The notes beneath the pieces are model-generated. The model saw only the letters and a program-made list of their open reading frames with translations. It made no database searches and was not told the DNA's origin. A DNA stretch of 64,000 nucleotides from Castor canadensis (lineage: Eukaryota; Chordata; Mammalia; Rodentia; Castoridae): contig NC_133399.1 of the NCBI RefSeq assembly GCF_047511655.1, positions 7,691,333 through 7,755,332 on the forward strand, in the 5' to 3' direction. The translations under genes and the position numbers were made by a program. Shown piece after piece: positions 34,016 through 44,706 of the stretch. Position 1 is the first letter of the stretch; every line of letters begins with the position of its first letter.

Positions 34016-34239
34016 TTTATATATATGACACGTTGCTTAAATTCTAAATCTGAATATTATAGCAAGATATAAAATGACTCATTGCTTCTCAAAGCAGAGA
34101 ACCAGCCCAAAATACTGGCTAAAACAAATTAAAGATTTATTGGTTCATATATTACAGGTATTGACTTAGGAAATTCAAAGCTACTCTGACAGTTCTATGA
34201 CATCATTAAGGTCTTATAGATTTATTTTTCTGCACCATA
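34016..34239. other. duplicon copy 2 of the 18-19.7 kb segment, left part
   Basis: Resembles 18180-18370 ('acgttgcttaaattct' against 'catgttacataaaattct', 'ggtattgacttagg', 'ctctgacagttctatgacat' against 'gtctgacaggtgcatgacat'). No gene. Confidence 0.55.
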
Positions 34240-34400
34240 ATTTTGTAATTACATAAATTATGTAATTATGCAACTATTATGTAATTATGTAATTACATAT
34301 CATATAATTTGTTGATTTATTTAATTTCTTATTATTTATTAATAAATTTATTAATAATGCAATAATTTATTAATAAATTATTGCATAACCTATGTAATTA
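34240..34400. repeat. AT-only palindromic island
   Basis: About 160 bases of almost pure A/T. It holds a perfect 30-base palindrome at 34357-34386 (centre in 'ttattaataa'), a perfect 22-base palindrome at 34336-34357, and several copies of 'tgtaattacata' near 34243-34300. The paralogous site near 18370 lacks it. Confidence 0.9.
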
Positions 34401-35478
34401 CAGAAACCACATAATCCTCATGGTTACAAAATTTCTGCTTCATCTCCAGATTCAGTTTAGATGACCTGGAGAAATATCAACAGTGAAGTACAAATGATTG
34501 TTCTCTGTGGATCTTCCTAGATTTTGAGCTTATAAATGAATTATAAAACAGATATGGGAAAATGCCATATCAAATTTTTCATAAGTTTTCAGTAAAATAC
34601 TACAACTGACAGGAACCCTGACAAATATACAGAATTCATCCATCCTCACAGAAAAGTTCTTTGTACCCATATGGTAACCACCATCCAAAATAATAGTGGC
34701 ATCTTATTTGTTGACAATTTTAAGATTCATGTAAATATTATTATACAAAGAGCATTTTGTGCCTACTTTATGCTGTTAAATATCATGTTTGTGATTCTGC
34801 ATTTTCCAAAATTAATAAAACTCTGCTACAAATTTGACTTCCATTTCTTTGCTCATGATCAGAACACATAAAGTTGTAGGTATAAAAATGCCATCTAATG
34901 ATGGATGCATCTTGGTACCAGACCCTGTGGATATGTTAGGCATATGGGTAAAGAGAAAATTTGGTGGTTGATGAAATTTAGGTTCTAATAATCCAGTCAC
35001 ACCTAAAGGCATAATCCTGAGTGAGCCAAAGTAATAATAAAGGTCTTTATAGTTGGAAAACAAACAAAGTTAAGTTCAGAATAAGGAAATGTGAAGAAGA
35101 CACTAAGCCATTACTGGCTTTCAAGATGGTAGGCAAGGCCTCAATCCAAGGAATGTTGCAAAAAATAGTGAAATGACTCTGCCTATATATCATACTGAAA
35201 AGGAATGTAGGTGTATAGTTGTTAAGCCAATGAAACACATACTGGATTTTTGGACTCAAAAATTGGAAGGTAGTAAACCTGTGTAACTTTAAGCCACTGC
35301 CTTGTGATCATTGGTTACAGAACTTAAAGAGACTAGTACACATGATAATACACAGAATGTAATAGCAATTAAAACAAATCCAGTGCTCTGATGTTAAGAA
35401 AAAGCCAAAAACTGGATATAAATTATAAATACAAAATAGCTATATTTTCCTTCCAGAAAAATTGGGCAATATAAGATT
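34401..35478. other. duplicon copy 2 of the 18-19.7 kb segment, right part
   Basis: 34430-34800 resembles 18560-18960 and 35060-35300 resembles 19340-19690. No gene and no OR relic at the place corresponding to 19724-19812. 35300-35470 is AT-rich and unassigned. Confidence 0.5.
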
Positions 35479-35669
35479 CTTTTTACCATACTGGAGCTTG
35501 ACTCAGGACCTTCATCTTGAGCCAGTCAACTAGCCCTATTTTTTGTGAAGGTTTTGCCAAGATAGGGTCTCTCAAACTACTTGCCCTGGATGGCTTGAAC
35601 CAAGATCTTCGTGACCTCTGCTTCCTGAGTAGCTAGGATTATAAGCATGAGCCCATAGCACCCAGAAAT
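35479..35669 (-). mobile_element. dimeric SINE (7SL-like + tRNA-derived), minus strand
   Basis: On the minus strand it starts 'ctgggtgctatgggctcatg' and 'ataatcctagctactcagga' (7SL/B1-like), then an A-rich joint, then 'agggctagttgactggctca' (tRNA-derived) and an A-tail. Both flanks carry 'tataagatt' (35470-35478 and 35670-35678), so the two halves inserted as one unit. Confidence 0.88.
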
Positions 35670-36839
35670 TATAAGATTTTAAATGTGGTGTAAAATTAGA
35701 AGACGGTTTGAATTAGTATAATAAGTCTTAAAGTTGTGTTTATCAAAATATTTTGAAATTGACATGAATCTAGGTAGATACATTGATGAATTATTATTAT
35801 CAAAAACAAATGCAGTAATATAAAAACGTATTACATTCTAAACATCAAAAAACAGGAGAAAAAGACAGACTTGAATCAAGAATTGCTTGGACCATTATTT
35901 GTTGAAAGTAAAAATGAAGTTATATTCTTAACATGAATAACCACAGTAAATTCGACTTGGGAATAAAAACTACATCAAGATAAAACTTCTCAACGAACGT
36001 TAGATTACAGCTATGAGCACAAATTTAGATGGAAGAAATTAAAGGAGCAGAATTAAGAATATAATTGATGGAGTCAAGTTCATTAAGAAGGCTCATGAAC
36101 TTGCGTGAAATGCATTACATATGGTTCAACTGGTAGAGATCCTACCCAGCAATCTCAAAGCCCTGAGTTCAAACTCAAGTCCCACTCAAAAAATGAACAG
36201 CTAGAAAAGTGAAACTTAGTGTCTCCATTTAAAAAACAATGATATGTACATGAAAATATTAATTATCCTCACTTCATCAGTACTGATTTTTCCCAGGTAT
36301 TTAACTATTACACTTTACCCCATAAACATGTCTAGTGATTACATGTTAATCAAAATTTTTAAAGAAATAGAAATTCTGACTGATGTTTCTTATGCACTAG
36401 ACATGAAAATCAAATTATCATAACATACCCTTTAATTTGTATAATTAAGAAAATAATACAATATAGTTTCAAATGGGCACTTAAAGCACTGTTAAGAAAA
36501 TAAAACAAAACAAATTATTAAGTAGGGGATATAAATATATTTAAATATTACATATATAAATCATTATTATGGAGCACTTTAAATTCAAAATACAAAATAG
36601 ACATATAAATTATTTCAAACTGATTAGGATAAAGAAGACTTAAAATGACCAAACCATGCAAAGTACTGATTCTGTGGAATAAACACAAAACTAAACATGA
36701 AACTGTGCTCAATTTACTGAATAGAGCTAAGACAATCAAATTAAAATATTAAGAGAATCATAAGAGATGCTACATTCATCTTTATTTCTAAGTCTGCAGT
36801 AGAGACAACATGTTTCTTTGTTAGGGAGAATTCTAGAAG
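35670..36839. other. AT-rich intergenic DNA
   Basis: No gene. Contains a decayed tRNA-derived SINE at about 36115-36200. The rest, very A-rich on the plus strand, may include old L1 but I cannot place it. Confidence 0.5.
36115..36200 (+). mobile_element. tRNA-derived SINE, decayed
   Basis: 'ggttcaactggtagagatcc' (36123) and 'aaagccctgagttcaaactc' (36157) match the monomer at 30778 with many changes. Confidence 0.7.
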
Positions 36840-37150
36840 AATTGTTGTCAAAAAGCTGCTCTTTCTTTTTTATGTTTCTTCATTTTCATTAGGATATGTT
36901 CATTGTATGGGGGGATTCATTGTGACAGTTGTGAATAGGCTTACATTTCACATTGGTTAAATCATGGCCACCATCTCCCTGCCTTCATCCTCTCTCCACC
37001 CCATTTAAAGCAATTGCAAGAGCTTTCATTGTTCTGTATCATATACATATATTAAGTAAATCAGTCCTATTCACTCACCTTCATTTCTTCCAGTCACACT
37101 TCCTCCTACACAAACTGCACCTATTTCAGAGTCTGTCATTCATTATTAAT
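36840..37150 (-). mobile_element. L1-type 3' end fragment, antisense
   Basis: 'cattttcattaggatatgtt' (36881) and the block around 'ccatttaaagcaattgcaag' (37001) match the antisense fragment at 56417-56679 ('ttttattaggatatatttat', 'cacttaaagcaattacaaga'). Confidence 0.6.
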
Positions 37151-38736
37151 TCCTAGGTCAATATTCAATGTATCCCTGCTGTGAGTATACTTTACTTTGG
37201 TCAGTTCAATCCCTTTGCTTACTTGGTGTTACCCTGCTATTCATTTTGAGCCTGAACTCTCATTTTACAAAGCTTATCTATAGACATCAGCCCTAAGAGT
37301 GGTCTCATTCATACTGCCTTAAGGTTGAGCCCCCTTGTTATACCTGGAGCCTAAAACTAGTTATCTAGTTACCATAAAAGCCCTTATTTCCTCCTAAAAG
37401 AATTACAAAGAACTAATGAGACTATGTGTGTAAAATGGTTGAACAGTACTGACACATAATAAGTATCAGCTTTTAAGTTTAATTTTTGTCAACATATAGT
37501 AATTATATTTGTTAATAGGATAGATTCTATTATTTCAATAAGTGCTCATAATATGTGGCATAATAAGGAAAACAACAAGAGACAATATCCAAGGGTGGAA
37601 AAGGTTTTTTCTTGTCCCACACCAATGACTTTCTCAGGAAGGAAAAAATCTGAGGCAACCCAAGAAGAGAGAAAATTGTCCTGGAATAAATACCCACGGT
37701 GACATTGATGAGGTTGTTATAACATGTGAGCCTCAGAATGTCAGAACGGTCACAAAAAGTGTAGGATTTCCATGTCTGTGCATATGGTAAGGGATAGAAT
37801 GTTCTATAGGTAAAATTCATGTTTCTAGATCAAATTTCCATATCTACTGATGTGTACCATGGCCTGTTCACAGAGAGTAATAATGATGGAAGGTCTAACC
37901 CCAACATTTGTTATTGTCTGTTCATTTCATTATCCAACATTTTTACCTTGAATTTTTAAAAAGGGTGCCTGGATTTCATCAGTGTAGGCATGTGTGGAAG
38001 TATCACAAGGAACTTGTTTCATATGTAAAATAAATACATTATGAAAAATAACAGAAAATCATATTTCCTGAATGTTGCCTTTTTACATTCACATCCATGT
38101 CCTTCCAGTCCTAATGCTTGACCCCTAAGAATGACCACTTCATCATCATTTGTATGTTTTCTTCATTTCAATATGCAACAGGAAAGATGGAAAGACAATA
38201 CCCAAGACCTGCTTTGCCCATGACTGTGGCAGACACAGAGAAAATCAAGTGGAAATGGAAAAAGTAAGTTAAAGATGAGCAGAGAGCCTAATAGGCAGTT
38301 ATAAAACACCACAACATGCTAAAACACGTTATGAAGAGCATAATATACAAAATGAGAAATACACAGGCAAACTATGTAGATATCTTTTACAATCTATAAA
38401 ATTCTATAAATGTCCTGAATTGTCAAATTCAATTGACCTCAACATGGGTTTAAAGATTATGACTACTTTTAATAAAGAAAATTAAAATTATTTCATGTGA
38501 CAAATGTCATTTGAGATGAAATAATTCAGAAAAAATCCTATGTGATAAAAGGGAATTTCCAAGTAATTTTGAAATAAAGTTAGAAGAAATTTGGGGAAAC
38601 TGCAAATGACAAACTGGAGATGATTGGATATCACAGAGAGTAGATAGTGCAACAGAGTGATTTTGTATTCAAATTGTATAGAGAAGTTGCAATCAGAATA
38701 ACAGAATCTTCCAGAATAAAAGAGAGGCAACCAGTT
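37151..38736. other. 3' flank of OR pseudogene 2
   Basis: No gene. 37810-37940 resembles 20480-20620; 38060-38420 resembles the 3' flanks at 22240-22640 and 56286-56960; a short L1-type 3' end lies at about 37985-38055; 38500-38736 resembles 22690-22940. 37530-37820 contains a 96-codon minus frame without family features. Confidence 0.55.
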
Positions 38737-39758
38737 CTACTTCCACCATCTGATCCAAGAACCCCAGGTCTGACCCAGAGCCTTTAAGTCCTGCAAATAT
38801 GAACACTTCTTCAGGCTCAGCATAATAGGCACTTTATTAGAGTCCATATCAAAGAGTTTTTTCAGAGCCCTCTTGATATCCTTGTTCCTTAGAATTTGGA
38901 TGAAGGGGTTTAGAATGGGAGTTAATACACTATACATCACCAAGGCTATTGGAGTTGAGTGTGAGTTTTGTGCCACAGGAGAGCTAAGGTAAACCCCTAG
39001 TCCTGTGTAATAAAATAAGGATACAACTGAGAGGTGAGATGAACAGGTGGAAAATGCCTTGTACTTGCCTTGAGCAGAAGATTGCAGGGATGGAGGAAAC
39101 TATCCTGGAATAAGAGCAAAGGATGCTACCAAGGGGAAAGCAAGAAAGTAGCACAGCTACAAAATATGTCACCACATCATTAGCAAAGGTGTCAGAACAG
39201 GCACAGTGGACCACCTGATTAAGTTCACAGAAAAAGTGTATTTCTGAGTGGGCACAGAAGGACATATGTGACAATCAAGCTTTGCATCATGGAATACAGG
39301 ACACTCACCAAGCAGGACACCAGAACTAGCAACACACAGAGCTCTGTGTTCATAATGACTGTATAATGCAGGGGGTGACAGATGGCCACAAAACAGTCAT
39401 AGGACATCATGGTCAGCTGAAAGATGTCCAACACTATAAGTAGCAGGAAAAACTGCATTTGGGTGATGCAGCCTGCATAGGTGATGGTCTTCCTCTGTGT
39501 GTTGATGTTCAGAAGCATCTTAGGGACAGTGGTAGAAGATAAACAGGAGTCCACAAAGGACAGTTTGGAGAGAAAGCAGGACATGGGAGTATGCAGGAGG
39601 GAGTCTGGGATTGTGGCCAGAACAAAGAACAGGTTCCTAAGCACAGTGTATAGATACATGAATAGGAACAGTCCAAAGAGGATGGGTTGCAATCTGGGGT
39701 CTTTGGAAAATACCAGAAGTAGAAATCTTGAAATCTGTGTATTATTCTCTGGCTCTAC
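38737..39758 (-). pseudogene. olfactory receptor pseudogene 2 (OR family 7-like)
   Basis: A full-length OR remnant. The first codon position (39756-39758) reads GTA where the paralogue at 58319 has ATG; the frame then runs [22 protein letters not shown]1, TM2, the [12 protein letters not shown] segment, TM3 end and TM4. A frame change near 39262 moves to [18 protein letters not shown], and another near 39080, inside the ISSAQGKYK region, moves to the frame that reads on through [10 protein letters not shown] and TM7 ([27 protein letters not shown]). The tail ends at 38737, about 20 residues longer than is usual. Key residues are also lost: TM1 Gly-Asn is Arg-Asn, PMYF is PMSC, and DRY is DCF. 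Two frameshifts and no start make it non-functional. Confidence 0.94.
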
Positions 39759-39771
39759 GTGGTTGATGTGC

Positions 39772-39773
39772 CT
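39772..39773 (-). promoter_or_regulatory. splice acceptor before OR pseudogene 2
   Basis: Minus strand: a pyrimidine-rich run ends in 'tttcatag', 13 bases before the first codon position, the same spacing as at the intact OR. The 13-base leaders are alike ('gcacatcaaccac' here, 'acatatcaacaac' there). Confidence 0.65.
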
Positions 39774-40920
39774 ATGAAAGAGGGAAAATGGTGTTACGCA
39801 ATCCAGTTACTAACATGAGCGAAATACTGTCAAGTATATTCTATACTCAGTCATTAAATCCCTAGGCTTTGCATATGCTTCTGCTCCTCTATAAGGAATC
39901 TCCTTGCCATCACCGATTTTGTAATTCCTAAACTACTCTCAGCATTTATTCAGGGTTTGCTGTCTTCAAGTTTCAAATGATCACTTTTTCATGTGATGAT
40001 TATGTTGAGTATGCTGTCCAGGAACTGAGTGAACTGTGAAAAAGACCAAAAGTTCCTTAAATCAAAAGAAAGAGATATAGGATCAGCTAATGAAAGAATA
40101 TACAACTACATTAACAAATTATGATGTGACAGGACAGACGATGACAGGTATAATCAAAGAAGAAAGGCAAAATTTCATAGGCAGTGATATTTTTTACTGG
40201 ATTTTCAGCCAAAGCCGCCATAATGGTGACATTTGCAAAGAAACCCAGAAATGCAGGAGGAGACACACAAAGTCATCTTTACTTCTTAGTGGTTGGTAGG
40301 AAGAGTTGACAGTGTAAATTTCCTGAGGAAGTTGCTCAATTCAAATGTTTAAGGTCCTGAGGAAGGCAATGTGACTAGGAGGATGGGCAAGAAGGAGAGT
40401 GATGAGAGACAGTGGTGGAAAATAATGAAAATAAATGTACACAATGCTGATGATGCTTGCAGGCAGGATATGCCAGAATGTGCAGATGTTATTAAATTTG
40501 CATTGGCTGCAAAGATGTCTTCTGAACTGGAATGCATCCCTGTTTACTTTTGCTTCCTTATTATCTGGTTTCTGTATTATGGGTTACATTTTGGGATATT
40601 TTTAGCCAGGATCCCTTTCTCCTGAGCCTATTTGCAATCCTAAATCCAAATATACAAACACAGAAACACAGACTGCACTTTAAAAAGTGCTACATGCTGT
40701 GGTCTCCTAACACCATGATCATACCACATTCTTCTCACTACCAGTCTCACTATGAGAAAGGGAATGTTAACTGTCTCTATCAAATTATGTTTCTGCAGAA
40801 GAATATATGAACTGCAAATGGAAATTCCAAGTTGTAAAGATCCAAAATACATTTAAACATGAAGCTACCTTTTGCTGTGCCAATTGTCTGCCATGTGCTT
40901 ATAGAAACATTGAAAGTTCT

Positions 40921-40990
40921 GCAGGGTTTGTAGCTCAGTGATAGAGTGATTAGGTAACTTAAGGAAGACTCTGGCTTCCACCTCCATCAC
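40921..40990 (+). mobile_element. tRNA-derived SINE, decayed
   Basis: 'gggtttgtagctcagtgata' (40924) retains the A-box side; the 3' half is diverged. No clear duplication of the target site. Confidence 0.55.
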
Positions 40991-41023
40991 AGTAAAGAAA
41001 ACATTACAAAAATATTTGCTGAG

Positions 41024-41130
41024 TCAAGAGAGAGAAAAGACAGAAAAAGACAGGATAGAGAGACAATGATAGGGAGAGAGATGAAGGGAGAGTGGAGAGA
41101 GGCAGAGAGAAAGAGAAAGAGAGAGATCCT
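41024..41130 (+). repeat. GA-rich simple repeat
   Basis: Irregular AGAG/GGGAGA run directly after a decayed SINE. The same pairing, decayed SINE then GA repeat, occurs at 50310-50433 in copy C. Confidence 0.85.
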
Positions 41131-41439
41131 CCAGTGAAAAAGATGAAGTTCAGTGGATAGGCTGTAAGGAGGCAAATTCTTGCCTACTTCTTGCTGCATT
41201 CCAGCTCAAAACAAATCCCCTTGAGGACTAGCAAAATCATAGAAGACCAAAAACAAATTCCACAAAAGACAAAAGTAATAATATATTTGGACACATCCCA
41301 TAGTCTGAACATCCCTATGGGAAAACTGTTCACAGAGAAGAATAAAACCAAAATTTACAAAGAAAAATAAAATGTGGTCATTTTAAATGAAATATTAGAA
41401 GAGATTTGTCCTGACCAATTCAGTATTCAACTGGTCAGT

Positions 41440-41860
41440 TGGTTTTCAATAATTTATTGCTTTTAAATTAATACATGATAATTGTACATATATATGGTTA
41501 CAATATAAAGTTCTAATTTATTTTCTTGCTAATGAAAATATTATAGCTATTTTTATATATATTTCATTATTGTTAACTATACTCACGGTGCAGTGTAACA
41601 AAACACCAAAATGTATTCCTTCTATCTTTAGTATAACTTTGTACCCATTGAATAACCTTTCCCTAGCTGCTTTCCCTTCTCTCCCCAGTCTCTGGTAGCC
41701 ACTATTCTATTCTCTAGCTCTGTGAAACCATTTTTTTTAGATTCCACAGGAAAACAAGTTGCCATTTGTCGTTCTGGTGCATTATCCATAAGCAAAAAGA
41801 CAAATAGAAATTGTTTTTTATGAAAAAAAGAGGAAGAAGCTAACTCCATCCACATGCACT
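41440..41860 (-). mobile_element. old L1M 3' end, copy B
   Basis: Antisense L1M words in order: 'attattgttaactatactca' (41566), 'acaaaacaccaaaatgtatt', 'actttgtacccattgaataa' (41634), 'cagtctctggtagccac' and 'ttttttagattccacagg'. It is the clearest of the four paralogous copies. Confidence 0.7.
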
Positions 41861-42360
41861 TATGTAATATCTATTCTGTGATATTCAGGGCTTTCAGATT
41901 TGGGATCTTGAACAAATCTATTGAGAACCCTCCAGTCCTGCCTGTGAACTCATTCATCATGCAATGGCTTTCAAGTACATATTCTACAGATTTTTGCATG
42001 AACCGTGACTATTCTTCCCTTTTACAATGAATAAAATCCCTGACTGTGGCTGCTCCATGAGGACATTGCATCACATGCATATTTCCTGAATGGTTCTGAG
42101 TCTAAACATCATGCTGCAAGATCCAAATGAGAAGAGACTTCACCTTCTTTGTTCACCTTTCTGTTTATACAAAGTAACACAAATATGTCTGTGTTATACA
42201 GATCAAATTTCTTAAATGTTTTTGAAATAAAATATCGGCAGGGAATAAAATCAGGTTTCAAAATAACTACAGTAAACAAAGTTGAGTGGTGCATCAAGCA
42301 TGTGATAATAGCCAAATTGGTGTCATCAGCATGGGTAAATAATTACATGTAATTACATTG
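41861..42360. other. duplicon copy B, right part
   Basis: 42010-42170 resembles 31800-31960 and 51400-51560. The paralogy stops at about 42350 where the next L1 begins. No gene. Confidence 0.55.
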
Positions 42361-43490
42361 CAGAGGGATCCAAGATGGAGACTAGAGGGCAGAAGCAGAC
42401 AGCATGAGCTCTGTAAATCAAAAATTTTGCTGAGACACTGGAGCCACACTTGACAGAAAAAATCCACCAAGAAGAAGCAAAACTGTGATGCCCTGAACTC
42501 CCAGCCCATACAAAGCTTCTCCATGCCACATTACACTGAGAAAACAGGAGGGCTGCCACACCACCAGATGCCAGCTCCAAACCTGCTTGGGAGATGCAGA
42601 CCAACAGGTGAGCAAATAAGCAGCATTCAGTATTGCCACAGCCACCTCTGGAATAAACCAGCATAGCCCACTGGACAGACTGAACCCGATCCCACAAAAA
42701 ATAACTGAATAATAAACAAGGAACTGATAAGGACATGCAGCAGAGGAGGTGGGGTGCTCTGAGCACACCAGAGAAGGGAGGAGGGGCAAGGAGCTGATCT
42801 CCACATGAACCTTCAGTAAACAAAGACTGGAAAGGCAGAAGGGCCGAGAGTGGGTGGGTGATAAGCTGCTGCCTGAAGTAGGGCAGATAGAAGAACACAA
42901 AGGTCATCTCCTGAGCCAGTAAGCAACATCCAATGTCAAACAATGTTGCAAAGTTGAAAAACAGTCAGCAAACCAGCATAACAAGCTGACAGCAGTGATC
43001 CAGCTGACAGATCTCTGACCTTGTCGCAGTGTAAGGGTGTGAAGCAAAGAAACAAGCCCCCAGTAAACAAACACCATAAAAACTCAACTCCAAAGCTGGT
43101 GGGCTACAGAGCTGATCTCTGGAACCTGAGGACAAACCACACTTCACTGAGGGAGGACCTGACTAAGAAGCTGCCACTGAAAGACAGGGATAAAAGCTGG
43201 CATGTCTCCCCAACCACCTCATGTGACTAAGACAGAGCTTCTGCTTCAATACCAACACCAGGACTGGATGCTGAAAGACTAACACGAGAACTACAAAGAC
43301 TGAAATTCTACTGTTCCTGAACCTGGAATTTTTTTTCATGTGTTTGTCCACCACCACTCCCTGTTGATTTCTTTGGTTCTCTCTTTTTTTCTTTCTTTCT
43401 TTCTTTATTTCTTTATTGTTAGTTCACTATTGTAAGTTAAATAATACTAAATAACACACAGACCAGGGACAGAAACAGCACCAAGTGGAG

Positions 43491-44578
43491 TGATGGGAAG
43501 ATAAAAAGGGAGACCATTCTCCCCTAAAAATAAATTAATACAAGATTCAGAAAGAAATGAAGAAAATGGATACTTAGTTCCAGACTCCAACAAAACAAAG
43601 ATAGACTATCCCAAGGAACCCAACAAAGTCCACAAGAACACTCTGAAAGAAGAAATCCTCCAAGTAATCACTGAGAATTTCATGAAGATGTTACTAGACA
43701 TGGTCAACCAAAATGTACAGGAGAAATCCTGAGACAATAAAAGTAAAGAATATGAGAAAGCACAAGAACAAATAAATGAAACCACAGGAGCCCTAAATAA
43801 ACACCAAAGTGACATAGAGGAAACCATAAATAGAGACATAAATGAATTAAGGATGAAAATTGGCATTAAGAGGAAGTGACCCATGATATGGAAACCAACA
43901 GAAAAAAAAATGAAACAGAAACACAAACAAAATGGAAGTCCTATCCAGAAGACTAGAACAATCTCAGATCTTGAAGATGAAATGGAAATGAAAGGAAAAA
44001 CTGAAGAGCTACTAGTCAAACAACTAAGGCCTATGAAAGGAATATGCAAGTACTCACTGACTCCATCCAAAGGCCAAACCTGAAACTCATAGGCATTGAA
44101 GAAGGAGAAAAGGTGCAAGCAAAAGGAATTCATAATGTATTCAAAAAAATAATAGAAAATTTCCCAAATCTACAGAAAACTATGCCCATTCAGGTACAGG
44201 AAGCCTCCAGGACACAAAACAGACTAGAACAAAATAGAACAACCCCCACGACATATTATCATTACAATAACAAGCACAGAGAATAGAGAAAGAATATTGA
44301 AGGCTATAAGAGAGAAAAAACAAATAACATACAAAGGTAAACCCATCAAAATCACAGCAGATTTCTCAAAAGAAACATTAAAAGCAAGAAGAGCATGGAG
44401 TGAGGTATTTGGGGCACTGAAAGAAAATAACTCCAACCCTAGGATATTCCACCCAGCAAAACTATCATTCAAAATAGATGGAGCAATAAAAGTCTTCCAT
44501 GATAAGGAGAAACTAAAACAATATATGACCAATAAGCCACAACTAAAAAAGATTCTTCAAGGAATTCTGCACACATAA
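43491..44578 (+). pseudogene. L1 ORF1, broken
   Basis: The ATG at 43486-43491 region is followed by a stop at the fourth codon (MGR then stop). Homologous pieces continue in changing frames: coiled coil 43640-43960, RNA-recognition domain 43883-44286 (LKLIGIEEGEKVQ, NLQKTMPIQVQEASRT), C-terminal domain 44297-44578 (ITYKGKPIKITADFS, ARRAWSEVF). Comparison with 24699-25795 shows several small deletions in the coiled coil. Confidence 0.88.
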
Positions 44579-44706
44579 AATGAAAGCAAACAAAACCATG
44601 AAAGGACAGGCAGTACCAAACCACAGGAAAAGAAAAGGCAAGAAAGTAGAGAGTAACAATGATTAAGCTGCACACAATCAAATCCTTAAACAACAAAAAT
44701 AACTAA

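Larger units (their letters stand above)
39774..41439. other. OR 5' flank, copy B
   Basis: Paralogue of 29599-31380 and 58335-60500. Ordered shared blocks: 39795-39960, 39990-40070, 40480-40640 (an exon-like 'aaatttgcattggctgcaaa' stretch, not conserved as coding), 40676-40900 and 41200-41320. No gene. Short frames near 40090-40810 do not persist in the paralogues. Confidence 0.6.

Noticed and set aside
34240..34400. Replication origin or protein-binding array
   Set aside because: AT palindromes alone do not support this; no other signal.
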